From contig SKID01000177.1 in assembly GCA_007116605.1 (NCBI GenBank), forward strand, positions 1 to 5,038: a stretch of DNA of 5,038 bases, written 5' to 3'. The notes beneath the pieces are model-generated. The model saw nothing but the letters and a program-made list of their open reading frames with translations. It made no database searches and was not told the origin of the DNA. A program made the position numbers and the translations under genes. Shown one piece after another: positions 1 to 5,038 of this stretch. The stretch's first letter is position 1, and every line of letters begins with the position of its first letter. The DNA is from Tissierellia bacterium (lineage in GTDB: Bacteria; Bacillota; Clostridia; Tissierellales; Dethiosulfatibacteraceae).

Positions 1-69
1 TATAAAACTACTAAACCCAGTGTTTACAATGGATTCATATGTTCGATAAGCTTTGTATACAATGTTCAC
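1..69 (-). CDS. possible 5' end of a divergent gene, cut by the window edge
   Basis: On the minus strand a GTG at 69-67 opens a frame that stays open for 23 codons to the left edge (it begins MNIVYKAYRTYES). An AAAGGA-like ribosome binding site (about 73-78) lies just upstream, with a rather short 3-4 nt gap. The leader (AAAGATAAAGAAAGG) resembles the one before the amidohydrolase start at 4915. I do not recognise the protein; it does not look like the N terminus of DnaA or ribosomal protein L34. A 23-codon open stretch is quite likely by chance, so this is a weak call. If real, the gene is divergent from the phospholipase gene, and the DnaA boxes at 100-140 lie between the two. Confidence 0.25.
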   Translation of the reverse strand, partial: MNIVYKAYRTYESIVNTGFSSFI

Positions 70-99
70 CTATCCTTTCTTTATCTTTATATATCTAAG

Positions 100-140
100 T
101 TGTGCACATTATCCACAGACTTATCCACAGTTTTGCCACA
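100..140 (+). promoter_or_regulatory. cluster of four DnaA boxes
   Basis: Two perfect DnaA boxes (TTATCCACA) lie at 109-117 and 121-129. They are flanked by two 7/9 matches in the same orientation: TTGTGCACA at 100-108 and TTTGCCACA at 132-140. The starts are 9, 12 and 11 nt apart, close to one helical turn. Very AT-rich DNA follows (about 143-225). Such an array is typical of a bacterial replication origin or of a promoter controlled by DnaA. Which of these applies is not visible here, because no dnaA, dnaN or rpmH is in the window. The perfect boxes are certain as sequence; their function is inference. Confidence 0.7.
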
Positions 141-229
141 GCATGTTAATTCTATGTTAAATGTATATTAATACACATCCCATTCCCTTTTCTTTTATAG
201 TAATATATACTATGATAGTAAATACTGTT

Positions 230-237
230 AAAGGAGG
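230..237 (+). promoter_or_regulatory. strong ribosome binding site that sets the start of the phospholipase-family gene
   Basis: AAAGGAGG lies 4 nt before the ATG at 242. It is a near-perfect Shine-Dalgarno sequence, whereas the upstream in-frame ATGs (161 and 212) have none. This favours the ATG at 242 over the longest open frame. Confidence 0.85.
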
Positions 238-241
238 TTTT

Positions 242-1234
242 ATGTCTGATTTTATTAACCATTACCTTTGTGGAGTTGAAGCCACCTCAAAAGTATCTGA
301 GGATATTCAACAGATTCTCACAAACCATGCCACCTTATTTGCCCTAGGATGCCAAGGACCCGACCTTTTTTTGTACCATGGTCATCTTCCCTGGAAAAAA
401 AACCGAGGTTATTCAAAGTTTGGAGAATACATCCATAGCTATGAAACGAATGTGTTTTTTACTGCCCTTCTTTCTTCATTCTTTACACAAGTTGAAGATA
501 TCAATAAAAATCTACATTTTGCTTATATTATGGGTTATTTGTGCCACCATGCTTTAGACAGCATCACACACCCATTTATCTTTTATTACTCGGGATTGAA
601 TGGAAATTTGCACAAAAAGTACGAAGTCATACTGGATGTATTACACAGCCAACAGTGCTTTAACATAAACCCTATTCACTTTGACACTAAAAAAATCACC
701 AATATTGATACTCGTTCATTAAAAGCCATACAAGATATTCACCACCATGTTTTTGGTCAAATATGGAATCAAACATTTCCTTTGGAAACCTCTGAAGTAT
801 GTTGGAAAGATTTTTCATTTTTATTGCCCCTTTTCCAAGATTCCTCAGGTATTAAAAGCAAATTGGCCCTATTTGCTGATAAATTAATTGGAAAGCCCTT
901 TGCTTTATCTAAAGCATTTATTCAGTCTCATACCCCTTTAGATGCTAAAGAAGATTATATGAACTTACAAAAGAAACCTTGGTGCCATCCTTGTGATAAC
1001 ACAGTGACATTTAATTTATCTTATTCTGAATTGTTTCAAAAGGGTGTTGAAGCATCTGTGACGAGAATCGACAGCCTTGGGAAAATATTACTTTCGGGGA
1101 CTCCACCAAAAGATCTCCATGATACAGTCTCTCTGGTCATCGAGAACGCTTCCTTTGAAACAGGCACTATTCATCGATATGAGAATCATGTCAATGCTAT
1201 TAAAATGCGTTATTTTGAACCTAAATCATTTTAG
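242..1234 (+). CDS. zinc-dependent phospholipase C family protein (cytoplasmic form)
   Basis: This is a 330-residue protein of the Zn_dep_PLPC type (the family of the zinc phospholipases C of Bacillus and Clostridium). The N-terminal half carries the recognisable pattern: NHYLCGVEA at 6-14, LGCQGPDLFLYH at 35-46 (Asp41 and His46 as likely metal ligands), and GYLCHHALDSITHPF at 98-112 (His102/His103, Asp106 and His110 in the HxxxD...HP signature), with an acidic residue after it (Glu128). The C-terminal half is less conserved and I see no second domain. Secreted enzymes of the family have a signal peptide and use the mature N-terminal Trp as a zinc ligand. This protein has neither, so it is probably cytoplasmic and may act on phosphoesters other than membrane phospholipid. 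The open frame extends back to 161, but those 27 extra codons include a hydrophobic stretch and have no ribosome binding site, so I start at 242. It converges with the ligase gene and shares the hairpin terminator at 1267-1319. The family assignment is fairly sure; substrate and activity are unknown. Confidence 0.8.
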   Translation: MSDFINHYLCGVEATSKVSEDIQQILTNHATLFALGCQGPDLFLYHGHLPWKKNRGYSKFGEYIHSYETNVFFTALLSSFFTQVEDINKNLHFAYIMGYLCHHALDSITHPFIFYYSGLNGNLHKKYEVILDVLHSQQCFNINPIHFDTKKITNIDTRSLKAIQDIHHHVFGQIWNQTFPLETSEVCWKDFSFLLPLFQDSSGIKSKLALFADKLIGKPFALSKAFIQSHTPLDAKEDYMNLQKKPWCHPCDNTVTFNLSYSELFQKGVEASVTRIDSLGKILLSGTPPKDLHDTVSLVIENASFETGTIHRYENHVNAIKMRYFEPKSF

Positions 1235-1266
1235 TGGTATCGCTCTTTAGGATTTTGATTAAAAAT

Positions 1267-1319
1267 AAAACAGGGACTAAATTGAAACGCCATTACTGTT
1301 TCAATTTAGTCCCTGTTTT
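1267..1319. terminator. long perfect hairpin, shared terminator of two convergent genes
   Basis: A 22-bp perfect stem (arms 1267-1288 and 1298-1319, core CAGGGACTAAATTG) encloses a 9-nt loop. It lies between the stop codons of the convergent genes at 242-1234 and 1331-3148. Read on the minus strand, the stem ends in TTTT and runs on into ATTTTTAAT, which is a good rho-independent terminator for the ligase gene. On the plus strand only TTTT precedes CGAG, so termination of the phospholipase gene is probably weaker. The stem is longer than most terminators. Confidence 0.9.
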
Positions 1320-1330
1320 CGAGTGATTGT

Positions 1331-3148
1331 TTAGTTTTTAATTTTTTCTATTTGCTTCTGATTGATGCGATTAATTGCAATGCCTAAGCCAATCATCACA
1401 TAAAACAGTGGCGCTACTGAAATAATTTGGTCATTAAAGAATGCCGCTCCTAAGTAGCCAATAATTCCCACCATACAGGCAATAGCCATGTAGTCAGTAA
1501 AGGTAGTCAATTCTTTTTTGAAATACAAACGGAAACTTTCCCAAAGATACCAAGCTAAAACAACTAATAAGGCAATTAGAGAAATAACCCCTGTATTGAT
1601 ACCAATTTGCAAAAACATATTATGGGGTTTGTCTACTATAATCGACGGACTCGCATATGAGTTGCTCTTTCCAACATAATCCCTTTGGGGAAACATAATG
1701 GCATACATATCAGGGCCATGACCAATGATTAAGGTGTCTCTTAGCATAGGAATGCTACGTGACCAAATATAGCCCCTGCTGGATCCAAAAGTTTCAAATC
1801 CATCCATCCATTTTACTCTCGGTGGATACTCGGTGACTCCTAAGACACCTCCTGAGCCTGCCATGCGAAAACCAGTTTCAGTAAAATAGATTTCGAACCG
1901 TTGGTGGTAAGCTCTTATAATGAAGCGTCCTTGTTCTTCTTCCATGATCACTCTAAAAGATGCAAAGTCTGAATCTTCAAATCGTATTTCATTAGCTTGA
2001 ACATCAATAGCTAAAGGATTAAATTCCAAATCTGTGAAAATCATTTGTTCACCATCATAGGAGACAACCAAGCTTTGGTCATCAGTGATTATGGATACGC
2101 GATTCCCTTCAAAACGAATGTCTTCAAATCTCACACGGGTAGATGCTTCAATGCGACTTGCTTCTTGTCTTAAACTTAATCGGGTGATTTGATTCATTAC
2201 TCGTCCATCAGAAACTGTATTAAGTATCACCATCACTACAATAATAAGGGCTACAGGTATGGTGATTTTTTTAATGTTTTTCTTTAAGATTTTTCGGAAC
2301 ATAACAGCAAACACAATTAATCCCAATGTGACCCCTACTAGACCAGCTCTTGAGTTTGACCCAAACCACACAAAGACCATCAATGCAGTAAATACTGCTG
2401 ATAAAGCAATCCATTTTTTATCTTGTGCAAAAAGATATAAGGCAAGAGATATTGGGACCAATAAAGCTGCAAAACTACCTACAAAATTTGTGTTATACAT
2501 GGTGGCATAAATCGTATACTTACCAAATGTAAATTCTAAGCTTTCTGCAATATGGTGGAGATATTCAGGCAAAATCAAATGCCTGGCAAACATGGTTCTG
2601 AAAAAATCAAATCCAAAATACTGACTAATGCCAATCAAGGCAGTAATGATTCCCACGAAAACATAGGCACCGGTTGTGATTTTTACATGTTTTTCATTTT
2701 GAACTAAATTCATAGTTGCTACAATCACTAACGCATATCCTACTAAAACATAGACTCCTTGGAATAATTCTATAAAACCTCTAGAAGCCACCGTTCTATC
2801 ATCTGCAAAAATAAACGATAATACCACAAACACCACATAAATCCCTAATGGAATATAGTATTTTGATTTTAAAATCTTAAATTGTCCTGTGATTTGTAAA
2901 AGAACGATTAAAATAAATGAGATAAAGGAAGCAGCCACAAAATAAACTGACTTGTAGTAACTGAAAAAGTCAATGCTCGTACTACCCCCTTTCCAGTTTA
3001 ACATTTCTAATCCTTCAATTTCTAAAACGCGTCCAAAAACAATTAATGGAACAATTGCCACAATAAAGAGAATAGGGGCCAGATAATACCACGATAACTC
3101 TTTTACTTTTTCTGTTTTTTTTAGTGGTTTACTTTTTTTCTTAGCCAT
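1331..3148 (-). CDS. O-antigen ligase / polymerase (Wzy_C) family membrane protein with an extracytoplasmic insertion
   Basis: This 605-residue protein has about 12 membrane helices, near 21-39, 67-86, 98-114, 128-148, 158-176, 220-240, 246-262, 267-284, 296-311, 513-534, 554-571 and 576-593. Both ends are basic and the predicted cytoplasmic loops (such as 285-295) are Lys-rich, giving a consistent N-in/C-in topology. The family signatures are SNSRAGLVG at 264-272 (Arg267 on the outer face), SSRGYIW at 456-462, LIIGHGPDMY at 473-482 and DKPHNMFLQIGINTG at 506-520 (His509). Proteins of this family join or polymerise undecaprenyl-linked glycans at the outer face of the membrane; in Firmicutes they serve teichuronic acid, capsule or other surface polysaccharides. 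The exact substrate is not visible and no glycosyltransferase genes lie nearby. Unusual is a soluble, strand-rich, acidic segment at about 335-430 inserted in the large outer loop (312-512). The ATG at 3148 is preceded by GGGAG at 3155-3159. Confidence 0.8.
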   Translation of the reverse strand: MAKKKSKPLKKTEKVKELSWYYLAPILFIVAIVPLIVFGRVLEIEGLEMLNWKGGSTSIDFFSYYKSVYFVAASFISFILIVLLQITGQFKILKSKYYIPLGIYVVFVVLSFIFADDRTVASRGFIELFQGVYVLVGYALVIVATMNLVQNEKHVKITTGAYVFVGIITALIGISQYFGFDFFRTMFARHLILPEYLHHIAESLEFTFGKYTIYATMYNTNFVGSFAALLVPISLALYLFAQDKKWIALSAVFTALMVFVWFGSNSRAGLVGVTLGLIVFAVMFRKILKKNIKKITIPVALIIVVMVILNTVSDGRVMNQITRLSLRQEASRIEASTRVRFEDIRFEGNRVSIITDDQSLVVSYDGEQMIFTDLEFNPLAIDVQANEIRFEDSDFASFRVIMEEEQGRFIIRAYHQRFEIYFTETGFRMAGSGGVLGVTEYPPRVKWMDGFETFGSSRGYIWSRSIPMLRDTLIIGHGPDMYAIMFPQRDYVGKSNSYASPSIIVDKPHNMFLQIGINTGVISLIALLVVLAWYLWESFRLYFKKELTTFTDYMAIACMVGIIGYLGAAFFNDQIISVAPLFYVMIGLGIAINRINQKQIEKIKN

Positions 3149-3154
3149 TTGACA

Positions 3155-3159
3155 CTCCC
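3155..3159 (-). promoter_or_regulatory. ribosome binding site of the ligase-family gene
   Basis: GGGAG on the minus strand lies 6 nt before the ATG at 3148. It supports that start, which is followed by a typical Lys-rich cytoplasmic N terminus (MAKKKSK). Confidence 0.7.
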
Positions 3160-3283
3160 ATATATGATTATTAATTTGATGGATGATGTTTTAATGATTG
3201 TCTTACATCAACAATTTAATCCGCTTAAAAATATTAATCCTTGTGCAGGTCCCCAATTTTTTATCATTGAATAAACCTTTTCA

Positions 3284-3292
3284 ATTATACCA
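3284..3292 (-). promoter_or_regulatory. extended -10 promoter of the ligase-family gene
   Basis: On the minus strand TGGTATAAT gives a perfect TATAAT (3289-3284) with the TGn extension directly upstream. No good -35 hexamer sits 17 nt further up, as is common for extended -10 promoters. Transcription would start near 3277 and leave a leader of about 130 nt before the ATG at 3148. That leader contains only a weak 6-bp hairpin (3184-3189 with 3205-3210) and I recognise no riboswitch in it. Confidence 0.5.
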
Positions 3293-3296
3293 CAGC

Positions 3297-3329
3297 AATA
3301 TGACGTATTCCACAAAAATACGTCATATT
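3297..3329. repeat. perfect 13-bp inverted repeat over the ligase promoter (possible operator)
   Basis: The arm AATATGACGTATT at 3297-3309 is matched by its exact reverse complement at 3317-3329, with a 7-nt spacer. Its centre (3313) falls about 36 bp upstream of the predicted start of the ligase transcript, so it covers the -35 region. This is where a repressor or activator dimer could bind. On the plus strand the second arm runs into TTTTT (3328-3332), so it could instead act as a hairpin terminator for plus-strand RNA. On the minus strand no T tract follows. Confidence 0.55.
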
Positions 3330-3338
3330 TTTATACAA

Positions 3339-3440
3339 TGACTAATCGTACTTAGACTTCCACTTCTTAAAAAGTACTATAAAGTCCATAGATAAGAGTC
3401 CCTAACATTCAGGTGGCCTTTTAAACGCCATCTGAATCCA
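3339..3440 (+). repeat. hairpin-rich dispersed repeat, copy 1
   Basis: This stretch aligns with 4949-5038: both have GACTAA at the start, an identical CCACTTCTTAAAA, then AGTACT, AAGTCC and ATTCAGGTGGC in the same order. Copy 1 lacks about 10 nt (TGGGAG and neighbours) present in copy 2. Two stems are visible: GTACT at 3348-3352 with AGTAC at 3373-3377, and ATTCAGGTGGC at 3407-3417 with GCCATCTGAAT at 3427-3437 (11 bp including one G-U pair when read as plus-strand RNA, 9-nt loop). No protein is encoded. The right-hand limit is uncertain, because the window ends inside copy 2. Confidence 0.75.
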
Positions 3441-3544
3441 AGAGTCCTGTTAATACGATCACTAATAGCAGTATTCAAATGCTATCTAAACCCCAAAAGT
3501 CTTTTACTGACAATTTAAACTAAGCTTTAGTCCTTTTTTAATGT
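3441..3544. other. non-coding stretch downstream of the amidohydrolase gene, possible tail of the repeat element
   Basis: No open frame or ribosome binding site is visible. It has a 6-bp hairpin (ATAGCA at 3465-3470 with TGCTAT at 3480-3485) and, near the end, a 5-bp stem followed by six T on the plus strand (3519-3539). On the minus strand I see no convincing terminator for the amidohydrolase gene, so its transcript may continue toward the ligase gene. The sequence may belong to the repeat element, but the matching part of copy 2 lies outside the window. Confidence 0.4.
3519..3539 (+). terminator. weak plus-strand terminator-like hairpin
   Basis: ACTAA at 3519-3523 pairs with TTAGT at 3527-3531 around a 3-nt loop, and CC plus six T follow (3534-3539). 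The stem is short and nearly all A-T, so it would be a poor terminator alone. It is listed because it would close a plus-strand RNA covering the structured repeat at 3339-3440. Confidence 0.25.
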
Positions 3545-4915
3545 TTAACCCTTTAATGTCTGTCTTTTGATTAGCGTTCCTAATCTAGAATGAATCATTT
3601 GCCCTTTTTTCATGCCTATGTTTCCTTTGACAATAACATATTCAATGCCTCTAGGTGCCTGGGCAGGTTCTGTAAAAGTGGCACGATCAATTATTCGATT
3701 CTCGTCGAATATCACTAAGTCTGCATCCATGCCCTCCTTAACCTGTCCTTTTTGATTCAATCCTAATCTTTGGGCCGGTAAATAGGTCATTTTCTTTAAT
3801 GCATCTAGTAATGTTAAATTGCCTTGTTCTCGTACGTATTTTCCAAGGACTCTTGGAAAAGTGCCTGCACCTCTTGGATGCCCTTGCCCTTTATTCATCA
3901 ATGCATCACTAGCTACATAAATAAAGGGTGCTTGTAAGGCTTCGATAACTTCTAGTTCATTCATCACAAAAGCCACTGCTAGCATCTGAGGATATTCTTT
4001 TCTGGCTTTTTTAAACAGTTGTTCATCACAATACTTCCCCTTATAAGGTTCTTCAGTTAATAAAATACTATCGTATGATTTGTTCCAAGTTTGGAAGCAA
4101 CCATCATCAAATACCGCACTTCCAATTCTTGTGCTAAAAGCATCATAGGGGTAACAATCTCCAGCGATGCTTAACCCTTCATTTCTTGCTTTTTGAATGA
4201 GTTCTAAGGATGCTTTCATATGACCAAATGCAGAACAACTGCCTATGTGTGCTATTTGCATAGGTTTTTTCGTGTCTTTTGAGATGTTGATCATTTCTTT
4301 TATAGACTCAATAGCACCATCTGCATCACGACGGTAATGGGCAGACAATAGTGCCTGTCCTTCATAAGCACCTCCTATCTCCACCAGTTCATCGTAAGTA
4401 ATACCGGGAGAATACTCAATTCCAAAGGAAATTCCTATGGAACCTTCTTGATCAATGGCAATTTTAACTTGCTCTTTCATTTTTTCAATTTGGCTCTTAG
4501 TTGCCGGTTCATAAGGATCTATACCTAACTGATTTCTCAAAAAGTTATGTCCTATATAAGTTAAATAATTGATAGGTGCACCTTTATTTTCGACAAAATC
4601 CATAAAATCTTTTGTGTTTTGTCTATTGTTGCCACAGTTTCCACCCACTGCTGTCGTCACTCCCATGGCTAGCATTTTATTAGCAATATCGTAATCATCT
4701 CCATCTTTAGAATGGCCGATCACTTCCTCATGCATATGAATATCAATAAATCCTGGGGACACAATTAATCCACGAGCATCTATTATTTCTTTTCCAGAGC
4801 CAATGGACTCGCCTATATCCACTATTAAACCTTGTTTGATAGCGATATCTTTAACCGCTAATTGGTCCTTTTCAAAATCAGGTAGCCTACCATTTTTTAT
4901 TACTAAATCATACAT
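3545..4915 (-). CDS. N-acyl-D-amino-acid deacylase family amidohydrolase
   Basis: This 456-residue zinc amidohydrolase belongs to the D-aminoacylase branch, whose members hydrolyse N-acyl-D-amino acids to the free D-amino acid and a carboxylate, usually in the cytoplasm. The N-terminal small beta domain (1-52) is followed by PGFIDIHMH with the metal pair His60/His62, GGNCGNN with the metal-bridging Cys94, GISFGIEYSPG at 161-171, SAHYRRD with His193, QIAHIG with His223, and ASDALMNKGQGHPRG with the catalytic Asp337. The chain returns to the beta domain with GMDADLVIFD at 395-404. The spacing His193-His223-Asp337 (30 and 114) is very close to that of the Alcaligenes D-aminoacylase. The protein is slightly shorter than the usual 480-530 residues. 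There is no signal peptide or membrane segment. The ATG at 4915 is preceded by AAAGGTGAT. I see no clear promoter; the upstream region is occupied by repeat copy 2. Dipeptidase, hydantoinase or dihydroorotase activity is less likely, because Cys94 in GNCG is typical of D-aminoacylases. The true substrate is unproven. Confidence 0.85.
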   Translation of the reverse strand: MYDLVIKNGRLPDFEKDQLAVKDIAIKQGLIVDIGESIGSGKEIIDARGLIVSPGFIDIHMHEEVIGHSKDGDDYDIANKMLAMGVTTAVGGNCGNNRQNTKDFMDFVENKGAPINYLTYIGHNFLRNQLGIDPYEPATKSQIEKMKEQVKIAIDQEGSIGISFGIEYSPGITYDELVEIGGAYEGQALLSAHYRRDADGAIESIKEMINISKDTKKPMQIAHIGSCSAFGHMKASLELIQKARNEGLSIAGDCYPYDAFSTRIGSAVFDDGCFQTWNKSYDSILLTEEPYKGKYCDEQLFKKARKEYPQMLAVAFVMNELEVIEALQAPFIYVASDALMNKGQGHPRGAGTFPRVLGKYVREQGNLTLLDALKKMTYLPAQRLGLNQKGQVKEGMDADLVIFDENRIIDRATFTEPAQAPRGIEYVIVKGNIGMKKGQMIHSRLGTLIKRQTLKG

Positions 4916-4920
4916 GATTC

Positions 4921-4929
4921 ATCACCTTT
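4921..4929 (-). promoter_or_regulatory. ribosome binding site of the amidohydrolase gene
   Basis: AAAGGTGAT on the minus strand lies 5 nt before the ATG at 4915 and matches the 3' end of 16S rRNA well. It fixes the start at MYDLVIKNG, the usual N terminus of this family. Confidence 0.75.
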
Positions 4930-4948
4930 CTTTATTATCTTTATCCGA

Positions 4949-5038
4949 TGACTAACAGTGCTAAGGCTCCCACTTCTTAAAATGGGAGATAAGTACTGTG
5001 AAGTCCCTTGGTTAAGGGTCTCTAAAATTCAGGTGGCA
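4949..5038 (+). repeat. hairpin-rich dispersed repeat, copy 2 (cut by the window edge)
   Basis: This is the second copy of the element at 3339-3440, in the same orientation and 1.6 kb away. It keeps more structure than copy 1. An outer stem CAGTGCT (4956-4962) pairs with AGTACTG (4992-4998), including one G-U pair. An inner stem CTCCCA (4967-4972) pairs with TGGGAG (4983-4988). A third hairpin is CCCTT (5005-5009) with AAGGG (5014-5018) around GGTT. The left half of the ATTCAGGTGGC stem is present at 5027-5037, but its partner lies beyond the window. It begins about 20 bp before the ribosome binding site of the amidohydrolase gene. Confidence 0.8.

Noticed and set aside
183..211. Promoter for the phospholipase-family gene (TTCCCT at 183-188, TATACT at 206-211, 17-nt spacer)
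   Set aside because: The -35 matches only 3 of 6 positions, and TATACT-like strings are expected by chance in DNA this AT-rich.
161..241. Longer start of the phospholipase-family gene at 161, adding 27 residues with a hydrophobic stretch
   Set aside because: There is no ribosome binding site before 161 or 212, whereas AAAGGAGG lies just before the ATG at 242, and the added residues do not look like a normal signal peptide.
2259..2510. 83-codon open frame on the plus strand
   Set aside because: It lies wholly inside the ligase gene on the opposite strand, has no family resemblance and reads like an antisense shadow of membrane helices.
3149..3283. Riboswitch in the long leader of the ligase gene
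   Set aside because: Only a weak 6-bp hairpin is visible and no conserved aptamer core was recognised.
3339..3544. TnpB guide RNA or a named IS200/IS605 end
   Set aside because: The hairpins are suggestive, but no tnpA or tnpB is in the window and I cannot match the sequence to a known element from memory, so it is reported only as an unnamed structured repeat.
3339..5038. CRISPR array
   Set aside because: There are only two diverged copies 1.6 kb apart with a gene between them, and no regular spacing.

Overview
The window looks like a low-GC Firmicute, most likely a member of Clostridia. The base composition is AT-rich, the ribosome binding sites are strong (AAAGGAGG, GGGAG, AAAGGTGAT), and the three proteins belong to families common in that group. 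No gene here fixes the genus. There is no transposase, integrase, tRNA or rRNA.

Left edge (1-241): a tight cluster of DnaA boxes (100-140) has two perfect TTATCCACA copies and two 7/9 matches, all in one orientation, next to very AT-rich DNA. A short open frame runs off the left edge on the minus strand and may be the start of a divergent gene. The cluster could be part of a replication origin or a DnaA-controlled promoter. The window cannot decide between these.

Genes: (i) 242-1234, plus strand, is a protein of the zinc-dependent phospholipase C family without a signal peptide. (ii) 1331-3148, minus strand, is a 12-helix membrane protein of the O-antigen ligase/polymerase (Wzy_C) family with a large extracytoplasmic insertion. 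(iii) 3545-4915, minus strand, is a zinc amidohydrolase of the N-acyl-D-amino-acid deacylase family with all expected metal ligands. Genes (i) and (ii) converge on one long perfect hairpin terminator (1267-1319). Genes (ii) and (iii) share a strand but lie 396 bp apart, and (ii) appears to have its own promoter, so they are probably not a tight operon. A link through cell-envelope metabolism (glycan assembly, D-amino-acid turnover, lipid or phosphoester hydrolysis) is conceivable but is inference only.

Non-coding material: the 396-bp gap 3149-3544 holds an extended -10 promoter for the ligase gene, a perfect 13-bp inverted repeat across its -35 region, and a hairpin-rich repeat (from 3339). 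A second, diverged copy of that repeat starts at 4949 and runs off the right edge. The two copies are direct repeats flanking the amidohydrolase gene. Their differences preserve base pairing as RNA read from the plus strand (one compensatory C-G/U-A change and several G-U pairs), so this looks like a mobile or dispersed structured RNA element. It is the most interesting feature of the window.
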